Below, in pieces: positions 49,351 to 60,165 of a stretch of 64,000 bases of DNA. A program made the position numbers and the translations under genes. The notes beneath the pieces are model-generated. The model did no database searches and had not been told where the DNA came from. It worked only from the letters and a program-made list of their open reading frames with translations. Positions within the stretch are counted from its first letter, which is position 1, and the number at the start of each line of letters is the position of its first letter. Origin of the DNA: Anastatus disparis (Eukaryota > Arthropoda > Insecta > Hymenoptera > Eupelmidae); contig JAFFSR010000251.1 of the NCBI GenBank assembly GCA_017163975.1, positions 7,812,001-7,876,000 on the forward strand, written 5' to 3'.

Positions 49351-52300
49351 AATGTTTGTTTTTATTCATTTTTATGTAATTATTTCAATAATAATAATAG
49401 AAATAATAATTCTTATGTTTATTAAAAGTGTATATATATTTTTAATACGTATAATATCTAAAAAGGAACCAACAATGTTAATTTTTACGGAATCCCTCAT
49501 TTTGATGATCAGCTAGTTATAAATAAAGTACAACTTATAATACTCTAACTTTCAATTTTATCCATAAAAAAATTTATAGCGATTTAGAGAAATTTGTAGT
49601 TGTAAATATTCTAAATTAAAATACGGATTTATTAATAATAATTTTTCTCCCACGAGTCTAATTCACAACAAAATAGGGCGTAAATTCATAAAAATTGAAA
49701 TCATTATAAAGAGCGTTAGAGCAATAAATAAATAAATAAAAATTGTATCAATAAAACACTTATAACTTTACAATTGAATCAATAAATCATAAAGATTTGT
49801 TAAAATTTAAGAGAAAACCACTAAAGAAATTGCTTTATGGTTAAGAGCGCAAAGCGTGCTTTTAATCCACTTGAGTTAAAACGAGGTCCGTTTAAATTAA
49901 TTGCGAAATTTTTCACATTTCGCCTGCATTTCAGTACGGAACAATTTTATCGGTGAGATTCAATCTCTCTCTCTTTCTCTTTCTCGCTCTTTTCCGTTTG
50001 CGCAATGCACTGCAAATGTCCTTTACCACCTTAACCCTTGAAAAACTCTTTTTACTATGGCTAATCTGTGACTTGGCGCCTCGTTTTTCTTTTTTATTTC
50101 TTTTTTTTTTATCATTCATCGTCTCCCTATTTTTCTCGGTTTTTCTTTTTTTGCTCGTCTTTTCTTCTCACCTCGTATACCACGAGATGAAGTTTACAGC
50201 AAGCTAACTCCCAAGTTCGCCATGGCTTTATCGGACGAAAAAGTCAAGATAAAGCAAAAGAGAAAGAGAACCAGGGAGTTCTCTAAAAGAGAAAGATAAC
50301 ACTTTTCCCGACAGTTCTGTCAGAACCTTTCTTTTGAATACCTTAGTCCCTTTTTCCAGATTACTTGTTCTCCAGCTTTTTTTTCATCTTCTTTTACACT
50401 TCATGTTCTTCTTATATATTTTTTAAGATCAATATTTTTTTTATATTCTTTTGAAAGCGAGCGAAATCCATCGATAACAAATAGAAAAGATAAAGAGAAA
50501 TAGAAATCAAAATCGTTTGCCCACCCATTTACACGCTATAAATAAATAACGATCAAACGACAGGACAGATCCTTTTCCGAACAATAGAAAATACAACTAT
50601 ACGAAAGACACTTCGAGCGTTATTAGTAAAACAAAAAACAAAAATAAGTAGAAGCAAAAGAGAAAGAAAGATAAAGAGAGAAAAAAGATAAAAAAAGAAT
50701 TCACTCGTCGACAGACGTCGTCGAGAGTTGTGGCTAAGTAAAATCGCTCGGTAAGATATAATGGAACACGCGACGATTTTCCAACGCTGTGAATCCACAA
50801 TGTGAGCGGCACATTGCATGCATACATACATGTATGAACTTTAAGCTTTCTACTTCCATCTCTCTCGCTCTCTTTGAACGTATAAGCTATCGACCATTTT
50901 ACCTATTTCCTGGTTGAATGAATTTTTAATCGATCGTGAGATAAATGGATTTATTTATAATTACGTTTAAGCTTTGAATATTTTATTTTAATTATAATTT
51001 GACAGTAATTGCCATGCTTCTTTGCCACGAGTTAAAAATAATTATTTATTTAAAATACTGTTCCTTTTTCGTTTTTAAAGTTGTCTTATTTTATAAAATT
51101 TTAGCTGTAATTTAATTAATTTCATTTGTCACGTATTTTCAAATACATCTTACGTGTTTTTAAATATATCTTTATTATTTATCACATATTTATTATGAAA
51201 AAAAAAATACTGTATAAAAAAAATATCTGTTTCATGCAAAATATAATTATGCATAATGATATATGTGTATATGTTAATTTCTTTAGAAAATGTACATCCT
51301 CAAATAAGTATAGTATATTATTTATATCACGGATCAATACCAGAACACCAAATGTGACAAAAGACCAGCATAAATCTATCGTCGATACTTCATTGATGTG
51401 AAGAATGTTGAAAATCCAAAGTTATATTTTCGTCGCACGCATTTGCCGTATAATTCAGCGGATTAACATCAATCATATTGTTAGGATAATAAAAAGAATG
51501 AGAATAAAAAATAAACAAAAGAGCAAGCAAGACCAGTCAATTCACGCCCCTAACAAACGTACGAAAAGAGTATTATACCACTCATCTTTCATTTGTATTA
51601 CAAAATTCGTACTCTTGCACATATTTAATAAGATATGAAAATATAAATCAATCAATGAATCCTTGTACTACCTCTCTATTTTTTTCATTATTTTTTTTCA
51701 GTTATGTGCTTTCTTTTTTTTTTTTATTCAGATAGTCGGTAAATGGCATATGTATTGGCAGTGATACAGGCAGTAAGCATGAAAAAAAAAGAAAAAAGAG
51801 GAAAAATCATGACTTAAACAACAACAGATGGATAAATCATAGGCATCAGGGATGCAAAGGGGAAAAATAACTTTAACGTGAATGATTTTTTGAGATAAAA
51901 TAAAGTAGATATATGTATAACGCTGTATGTGTATTTAATTAATACGATCTTTCGTTAAGACGAGCAACTCTGAACTGCCACTTTAACATCAGTTACTATA
52001 TCTAGTATCATCTCATCTAGGACGATTGCACATTCCATGCATTCAGATTTTGATTTTGACATGTGCAGTCAAAGAGAGAGAGAAGGAGAGGAGAGAGCTT
52101 GCATTATTCCCGATTGACTTACGACGTGCGTAGCCATTGTGCTGTAGAGTGACGTGTCACCGTCAATGGATCTGATAATACGCATACATACATATATGCG
52201 TTTTATGTATATGTATGTTCTAGCATATAACGTACTGTATATAGTAAATGAACAACATGAGCCTTTTGTAATCTCTTTTCGTGCGTGATTCCGCGAATAA

Positions 52301-53292
52301 GGGGAAAATATATATACGCGTATATATAGGAACATTGACTCGTTTTTCCCGTTTCTTTTCATGTGTGTTTTTTTTTTTGCACGCCTTTTTGATGACAGCC
52401 ATTTTTTGAAGGGGGGAAGTAACCTTTTTCCCTGTTTCTATTTCTTTCTTTCTTTTTTTTGGGCGCACGCTTAGCAAAAAAAGGGAGATAATAAAGCCGC
52501 ATAATTGAATAAATTGACGGTTTTTCATATTCGACCATATAGAAAACGAACACTCGTTTTTCTCCCTAAAACAGGGTATGACAAATTTTTTTTTCTTTCT
52601 TATAATTTTTTTGTTAGTAAGCTTTGTACATACGCTGGTCAGAAGCAATTCTGGGATGTACACAAAGATGAATTTTTTTTCATGCTTATGTAAATTTTAA
52701 TATTGGTAAAAAGTATTTTCTGAGAGAGTACATGAAAAAATGACAGTTTTCAAATGAATTGCCAATTTTCTGGATAAAGAGAGAGAGATAAAAAAAAGAA
52801 AGAAAGATACATAATGTCCGTCGAGAAGATATAGGACATACTGCGTGTTTTTTATTCTCTCTACATGACGGCTATTGTTATGCAAAAGTTTTCGTACGTA
52901 ATCGTATATACGAATTGTTTAGCATAAATTTACATGTGAACTTGAGAAAGAATACACAGCGAATTGAATATCCATGTCCAAAAAGCCCCCGAATAAATTT
53001 GTCTACAAGTTTGAGTGGCGTAAATGTAATGTTAAAAAGTTTAAATTTTCATAAACGAACGTATATGGTAGCTGGTTATAAATAAAAGCAAAATTGTATA
53101 ATCGAATGTTGTAAATCATACATTGTTAAAGCATTTAATTATATTCTTTAGATAATGAATTATTAAAGAATTCTTTTTTTTCAAATTTATCATTTTTTTT
53201 TCATGAATAGAAAAAATAAGTGATGGAATTTTGCATTGGTCAAAAGCATTTATTAATCAAACTATTATTTGTTTTAATGAAACAAATAAACG

Positions 53293-53409
53293 ACCAATTC
53301 TAAATGAATGACATTAATTTTTTTTATTCTTCTTTAACGTCGCTGTATTTATGCTATTTTCTAATGCTAATCACCGGCTCTAACCAATTCCATATGGATG
53401 ACATTAATT
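53293..53409. repeat. 27-base direct repeat flanking a truncated SINE
   Basis: A 27-base segment beginning ACCAATTC and ending ATGACATTAATT occurs at 53293-53319 and again at 53383-53409 with 24/27 identity. It brackets SINE copy 9 exactly. This is either an unusually long, aged target-site duplication or a local duplication made during insertion repair. Confidence 0.75.
53320..53380 (-). mobile_element. tRNA-derived SINE, copy 9 (5'-truncated tail fragment)
   Basis: Only the 3' end of the element remains, on the minus strand: the tail complement (TTTAACGTCGCTGTATTTATGCTAT) and about 20 more bases up to the distal stem strand, which is mutated (CCGGTGATTAGC for CCGTCGCTAATTAGC on the element strand). 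The head, tRNA body and middle are missing. 5' truncation is typical of target-primed reverse transcription that stops early, and the flanking direct repeats support a real insertion. Confidence 0.8.
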
Positions 53410-53799
53410 AAAATAACTTTTCATATAACGTTCGGAAAAAAAAATTAGATACTTCTATTTTTTGTTATTTGTTATTTTAGAATAAAGGATTACGAATATC
53501 GGTAATAAAATTATCATATTTGGATTTTGGAAATATTGTCAATTCAAATATTTGAATGACGTATAATTTTTAATTACGAGTTATATTCCACTTTTGGAAA
53601 TATTATACTATTTTTTATTGTTAAATTGATAATTTCCGAATAAATATTTAAAAAATTTTTCACAATTTTATTGCACACATCAAGTCCAATTTTAAACCGG
53701 ATGACTGAAATATTAATAAACATAAATGATCATAAAAAATTTCTTTAATATTCCTTTAATATTTCTAAACAACGTCATAAAAGTTATGAGTATCACATT

Positions 53800-54960
53800 A
53801 TAAGTTCTGAAGGATAAAATTTAAAAAGCGACATTCATCAAGCGAATTACCAAGAAAATATATTGTCATGATACAGCAGACCGATCGATACACCTCTCTT
53901 AATTTCCCCTCGTTGCATATAATACAATAAAGCTTCCCCATAATCCAACCGCAGTCTGCCAAACGACAAAGAATGTCACCTATTAGCATTAAATAAATCG
54001 TTTTGCCATAATAGTTATAACCATGTTGCATGATAGACCAGCCGAATTTTCAAAATCGATATACATATATATAAATATAATAAACGTTGTTCCCTATTAA
54101 ATAAATTTTAAAATGCAAAACTGTCCCATTTATGGCGTATAGGCCTAAAGTGACATGTGCACTCATTCTCGTAAATATATCAAACTATACATATATATAT
54201 AGGAGTATATAAATGCTCATTGCACACAATGTACGCTTAGCAATTTATATTTATTTTCATATTTGTATAATCTACGCGCTACTGACCATTTAATCGATGG
54301 ATAACAAGCCATTTATACTAGCCACAAGCACTAACGAACACAGGAGAGAAAAGGTACAATTGTGAATATATATAAGCTCTATCGATCATAATTCATATAT
54401 ATATATGTGTATGTATGGCTATAAGGTAAGCGATGGCACACACAAAAAGACCACAAATGTTCGGCCAACTGTCGCCGTCATTCAGCGTCAGATTATTCGC
54501 GCTTCTCTTGCTTTTAAACAGACCAACAGCCATTGAACACTATACTTTATATTTACGGGCTAACACTGAAAATTAATTAATGTAATTCTGCGCCGCCTGG
54601 CACTTTTATTAATTTACACTTTACCTAACTGTTTTCATATACACACACACACACCTACGCAGCCATGAGAAATAGCATCAATTGTCACGTTAATGTGAAA
54701 ACGGGGGAAGGGGTTATTTAATTCAATTCAATATCCGTAATAATTAATGAGAATTTCATCGACTAAACCGCATAGCTGTTTGATATCGATAAGTATTTAC
54801 CTACATGAAATATCAGTTACTATTCTGCGAGAGCGTTTATATAGCCCTGCTCATAACTAATCATTTCAAGCGAAGAATCGCAATGCCGCGATAGATTTTA
54901 CTCCTGCATTTCTAATAATGGAAATAATCATTGTTTCCGCGTTCAAATGAATATTGAGCT
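53800..54960. promoter_or_regulatory. Candidate conserved noncoding / enhancer-like block
   Basis: About 1.1 kb of sequence with few simple repeats, balanced word usage and many stops in all frames, in contrast to its flanks. Visible motifs include AATTAATTAATG (54571-54582, homeodomain-like), ACCACAAATG (Runt/Runx-like core, 54451-54460), TTTAATCGATGGATAAC, and TATCGATA (54784-54791), identical to the Drosophila DRE site bound by DREF. Motif matches this short occur by chance. The call rests mainly on the contrast in complexity and is an inference; cross-species alignment would decide it. Confidence 0.25.
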
Positions 54961-56732
54961 TTTCTGCTTTTCACTTGTTAGAGAGTTTATCGTTCAATTA
55001 TTTTATTTCGAGAATTTGAATTTAGATTTGTTGTTGTCTTTTTTATATCATTCATTTATATATGGATCACTGCATATTCAGTTTAATTAATGAATTTTTA
55101 TAATTTATTGCAATGATTTTTTTTCTTGATATTTTGAAAATTTTTTAATTTTTCATCAGAAAAAATTTATGATATTCAGTATTTGATTAAATTATTATTA
55201 GTAAAAAATATAAATAATTCTATAGTCTATCTGGACATAATTTTTTAAAAGTCTATATAAATAATATTTTTAAGATCCTCATTTTCTCTTTTAGTCTAAA
55301 CATTGATTCAAAAATGTTTCACGTTAAATACTGGAATAAAAAGACTGGATTCAATTTTCTTGTTGTTTATCAACGTTTAAAGAACAAATTTTTATTTACC
55401 AATTTTTCGTTTCAATTTCTCTTTGCTTTCAAGCTAAAAACGGAAATGTTTACAAAGGAAAAATTTTTAAGGATATGATGAAAAGATAACTGAATAGTTA
55501 TAAAAGAGAAAGGAGAGATAGAGAGAGAGAGAGAAAGTATCCATATTGTCTTTCGTACTAATTAAAACTAATGAAAACTGTTAGAGAAGTCGTAAAACAA
55601 ACAGCGTACTTTAAATGTCAAGATGACCCAGTAAAAACTACAGTCTATGTACCCTGCAGGAGTTTACCTCTCTTTTCTTCTCATATATATAACAATTTTC
55701 CTAACGTTAGTCCTCTGACTTAAACCTTTGCACATATATGCATTGCAGACGTAAAGAAGAATTAATATCAAGAAATTTCAATAAAAATATATGCTTCGAA
55801 ATCTCGTAAATTTATAAATATTGAGTAAAAAATCAAATCTTTTTTACTGCAATATTCTAAAAACGTCGGAAATTGCGATCTCGTGAAATCACTTGAAAAA
55901 TCCGCCCAAAAAAAAAGAAAAACTTTTAAAACCTGAAATACTTTTAACCGCCATATAAAGTTTAAATTTCTCTCTCTCTCCCCGAAAAAGCTTTATAAAA
56001 AAAAAGTTTTAATTAAAGTCGAGTCTCCTAATACTTTTTGATACGATCCCATTTCTATAATACTGTACATGCTCGTCTCTTTAAACACTTGGAAACATAC
56101 ATATATAAGAGAAACTCGGAGAGAAGCGTTATACTCATAGCTCGTAAGTTCGTCTGTATAAGAGGTTTATGCTTGGCAAGCTCGCTTTATTTAGCGGATC
56201 AATTGCTAGAGTGCGACGGATAGAGGAGAGAGAGAGCGCGAAGGAGTTACGGGGTTTGCGGTTAGCATTGCTATGGTCTATATCAGAAAGTGTATAGAGA
56301 GGGCAAAACACATATACGTATATACAATTGGTTAAGGAGAGAAAGAGTAAGTGAATGAAAGAGATATACACGTATATAAAGCTTGCAATGTTAGTGTCTA
56401 CGATCTTTCTTTCTCTCTTTCTCGTGCTATTGCTGTATGTATGCTGCTACATACTGCGGCAGAATGGCTGCGTGACCTGTCACCGTCGAGCGCTACTGGA
56501 TTTATAAGCGGACGCCAACTTATCGCATATTTACCTGAACTCTCCCTATTTTCACTACTACCCACACATACACACTCGCTATCTTGCTTTTAATACTCTG
56601 CACGGTATATGTATATGTGTTAAAGAGGAAAGAGAAAAAGAAAGAAAGAGAGAATGGCTCGATGACAGCATTGCACGAGGTACTAACTTGACTAGCCTAG
56701 ACCGTTTGGCGCCCCTTCCATTTTTTTTCCTC

Positions 56733-56756
56733 TATCTCTCTCTCTCTCTCTCTCTT
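56733..56756. repeat. (CT)n microsatellite
   Basis: An uninterrupted CT run of about 22 bases directly after a T-rich tract. Confidence 0.85.
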
Positions 56757-57649
56757 ACTATTTTCAAACTTACTGCACTGCATAGCACATGAGAAAGTCC
56801 ACATACCGTCTATCCTTGTTTATGAAACAAAGTAGGAGAAAAGTAAATTTTACGTTTTACATGGATGCGGAAATATTTGTGCACATGCTGTAATAGAGTA
56901 TGATAAAAACAAAATATACGCTGGGGAAAAAAATATATATTTACTGAAGGTCTGCTGTAGTAGGATGCGGGTTTAGCTATGTGATGACGTTGACGATATA
57001 TGATGAAAGTTTTTTTTTTCTTTTAATTTTTTCATATTTTTAAATTTATACATTTGTTTGTAAAATTTCTAAATTTTCTCCTGGTGAAATGTCAAATACT
57101 GTATCAAATGAAGAACGAAAAAATCTTTCTACAAAATTTTAAAATATTTGAATAATTATTAATATATTCATTCACCTGTTACAGTTTAAAATTCAGAAAT
57201 AAACTTTTCACGTAAAAAATTTGTTAAGATAAGTTAGAGAGATATTGAATATTAATCTGTTAAGCAATTCAAATCGCAATAGGCACATAAAAAAGAAATA
57301 ATAGCATATAAACGCTTTTTATTAAAAATTAAAAGAGAAAAATACACTTGACATGCGTACGGATAACTGAAAAAAAATACACGTTAAATGTAAAAGTCTG
57401 AATATATAAGCTACTTTACTGGAAACCAATTACATATATAATGCATTGCAGCATTACCAGACGACAAGTGGGTAAACAACTTAAAAAGTTAAAAACTTTG
57501 CGTTCTTGTGCGAGTGTGTGTAAAGTACTTTAAAAAACAAATATTCATCAGTCTAGATTTTTTCCTATAAATACCTGTCACGAATATTTAATGAAACATT
57601 TCCTTACAATGATATATACTTGTTTAATAAAATAATAATGTTAATATTT

Positions 57650-57841
57650 GAGGTCGTCAATGGCTCACTCGGTAGAGTGATGGATTTGTAATATCGAGGT
57701 CCCGAGTTCGAATCCTGCTCCCGGTTGGTTTATTAAAGCACCACTGTAAGTTACATGTGCTGAAGTTCACAAATACACTGAAGACCTTCGTCGCTAATTA
57801 GTATCAAAATACAGCGACGTTAAATAAAATAAAAATAAAAA
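57650..57841 (+). mobile_element. tRNA-derived SINE, copy 10 (near full length)
   Basis: Head GAGGTCGTCAATG, A box TGGCTCACTCGG, anticodon position changed to TGT (ATTTGTAAT), and B box GTTCGAATCCT (57706-57716). The tail stem GTCGCT (57790-57795) and AGCGAC (57813-57818) is perfect, while its loop is cut to 17 bases by a deletion of about 14. Loop length is thus less constrained than the stem. The distal partner is ACACTGAAGACCTTC, so head pairing has a few mismatches. It ends in GACGTTAAATAAAATA and an A-rich tail. Confidence 0.92.
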
Positions 57842-58782
57842 TTTATAAACTTTATGTGCATGATTACTTTTTTATTTCATTTATGTAAAATAAATTAACT
57901 GCACAGATTCAAATATAATAATTTACATATTTGGTTTACATTAATATTCTTAAAATTTTAATAAAAATATTAATATAAAAGAAAAGAAATCCTATGATGT
58001 ATACTTATAAGAAAAAGAAAGATATAAACATTATTTATAAAGATTAAAATTTTTTTTAAATATAGGATTATAGTATTGAAATCGCATATCTCTAACGTGC
58101 AACCTAATTTTATTATTTTTTTCCTTCAGACTTTTTTAGGTGTAGTCTCTCACATCCATAGAGCACGCAAACACAAGTACACGTGACTTGCACTTTGAGC
58201 TTTATCGCAATTAATCCGACATCACAGCCTGCCACCGTAAAAAAGTTTTACGCCGTACGATCGCGTTAAAAAAAAAAAGAAAAAAAAACGGCGCATAGTC
58301 AAGTCTATCTCATTTTCCTTATCTTTCTGCAACATAGAGATCATCTAATTACTAAACTTATATATATAGTATAAGTTAGTGTAATTATTATTTCGTTATG
58401 GGAAGAAAAGGATACCGCTAAAGAGCCATTGTGTGTCGTTAAAAGAAAAAAAAACTTTCTTCAAAACGCATTAAGGAAAAAAATATGTCAAGAATAAAGT
58501 TGATTGCATATATGAGCGCAGGCATTGTAATGTTATTTATACAATACTGACCGTATGATGAGATACATACGATTTACGCAGACCGGGAATATTTTTCGTT
58601 GCACTAGCATAATCTTTTGTTTTCTAAAGTTTCTGCGTTCTCCAGAAAAGTGAAATCTCTACGGAAGTCTGTTCGGAGTAGGATGTAAATTGTATGCATA
58701 AATATAATGCAATGCTATTGTGGTTTGTATTATTTTTTTTATTTTTAAGTATAATAAATGGCTACCTTGCTTTCTTTTGCAG

Positions 58783-58838
58783 ATTTCGAGTTGGATACAT
58801 TTTTGGTTGAAAAGAAAAGTTTTCAGATTTTTTTTTAG
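58783..58838 (+). other. Weak candidate terminal exon after TTTTGCAG
   Basis: TTGCTTTCTTTTGCAG ends at 58782 and is a good 3' splice-site match. One frame after it is open for 17 codons (FELDTFLVEKKSFQIFF) and stops at TAG (58836-58838), in the same split-codon phase as the candidate at 5223. I recognise no domain. The chance of such a short frame is high, so confidence is low. Confidence 0.12.
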
Positions 58839-58984
58839 ATGAATTATTCAGTAAAAATGCGAGATTATCAAAACTGAGATGAATATTTCCTTATTATTTT
58901 TAGTTTAACAATGTACTGCATGACTGTCAAATTTATTTAGTTCTGCTGAATAGTAAAATTAATAAAACTTAAAAATAATAATTA

Positions 58985-59520
58985 TCCTAAGATCAAAACA
59001 TGTGATATCTAGAGCATATTCAGATCATCAATGAGATTATGCCATTCAGTTTCTAAAATACGTTTGATCCATTCCTTTCAAAAGATACAATATCATTGAC
59101 TCGAGCAAATAATGCTATTGGAGATGCAATTTCAATGTTATGCGTGGAGCTTAGATAACATAAAGGTGCATAGTAACAGGTTCTATGCACCTATACGTAC
59201 GAACATAACCTCAAAGCAAGCTTTACATCAATTAGCTCCGATTAAACGGTGCATATGAGTTAAGCTTATTTTTCTTCCTCTCTTTAGATAATACGCAACT
59301 AATAAGCGCAGAATAATCATTCAATAGCTTTCCTATAACCTATTCTCAATTTTGGAGAAAGCTCGATCATTAAGCTGAAGATAATGATTTTAATTCGTAT
59401 TAGTCTTTAAAATTTCACCACTCAATAGATGGTCACATGTGAATTTATGATTCTATTCTCAGGGTAGATTAAGGTCGTTGACGTTCCTATAATCATGATC
59501 CCGTCGTCTTTTATAAAAAA
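58985..59520. promoter_or_regulatory. Candidate conserved noncoding block with a perfect 10-bp hairpin
   Basis: About 530 bases of repeat-poor sequence with several homeodomain-like words (TCAATTAG, TAATCATTC, GATTAAAC, ATAATGATTTTAAT). Near its centre AGGTGCATAG (59164-59173) and CTATGCACCT (59183-59192) form a perfect 10-bp inverted repeat with a 9-base spacer, extending to 12 of 13. The stem is too short for a microRNA precursor. It may be a dimeric protein-binding site. The regulatory call is inference from composition. Confidence 0.22.
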
Positions 59521-59967
59521 CTAGACAAAGACTTCGATTTTTAATCTTTTATAAATGAACACCCAATCAAGAAAACTAGAAACGTAATTTTAGGGTAATA
59601 AGTAATTATTCACATTTTTAAAATGTATTTTAAATAAGTTATCGAATAAAAAACCTTTGTCAAAAATTAACTAAAAATCTAAAATTTGTACTATATTCAA
59701 TTTAAACTATATTCATATCATTATTTAATTTTTAGTCGCTAATAATTTTACATAAGGCTGAGTTCATTCAAATTCATATAAACTGTTTGATTTTTATTTT
59801 GTTTAGAAACTATGGAAATATGTTTTGATCTACATTTAAAAAGAAATGAAAAATTTTATTCATTTAAAAAAGGATAAAAAATATTGTATATACTTTGATA
59901 ACAATAAAAATAAATTGATTTCATTAAATTTAATTTACTTTCAACCGATTTTCATTATCTTTTATAG

Positions 59968-60165
59968 GAGGTCTTCAGTGGATCATTTGGTAGAGTGATG
60001 GATTAGTGATCTCGGGGTCCCGAGTTCGAATTCTGCTCTCGGCGGCCGATTGATTCAAGCACCCCTGTACGTTACATGTGCTTTTTTACACACTGAAAAC
60101 CTTCGTTGTTAATTATAGGAATGATAGCATAAATACAGCAACGTTAAATAAACAAGAAAAAAAAA
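59968..60165 (+). mobile_element. tRNA-derived SINE, copy 11 (full length)
   Basis: Head GAGGTCTTCAGTG, A box decayed to TGGATCATTTGG, anticodon position changed to AGT, and B box GTTCGAATTCT (60024-60034). The tail stem is GTTGTT (60105-60110) with AGCAAC (60137-60142). Relative to GTCGCT/AGCGAC, one C-G pair became T-A on both strands, and one C became T, giving a G-U pair. The helix therefore survives the substitutions. Upstream ATTATCTTTTAT and downstream ATTATTTTAT may be a degraded target-site duplication. Confidence 0.9.

Larger units (their letters stand above)
47769..53319. other. Gene-free stretch
   Basis: AT desert from 47.8 to 49.9 kb, then GA/CT-rich DNA from 49.95 to 50.9 kb and again from 52.0 to 52.8 kb. 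Open frames, the longest being 52220-52663 minus (147 codons), are Lys/Arg-rich or Phe/Leu-rich repeat products. A second MITE copy and an imperfect inverted repeat are listed separately. Confidence 0.55.
53410..57649. other. Gene-free stretch with a complex block
   Basis: No coding gene. It holds the complex block 53800-54960 (listed), an AT-rich interval to about 55.5 kb, then GA/CT-rich DNA with a G+C-richer patch at 56440-56720 that includes TTTGGCGCC (56704-56712, resembling an E2F site) and a (CT)n run at 56733-56756. Open frames at 56038-56593 are short and without domains. Confidence 0.5.
57842..59967. other. Gene-free stretch with a complex block
   Basis: No coding gene. AT-rich flanks surround 58130-58700, which is moderately complex, and 58985-59520, which is listed as a candidate regulatory block. 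A splice-acceptor-like site lies at 58781-58782 (listed). Confidence 0.5.

Noticed and set aside
59161..59195. MicroRNA precursor
   Set aside because: The stem is only about 12 bp with a 9-base loop, too short for a precursor, and I recognise no known mature microRNA.
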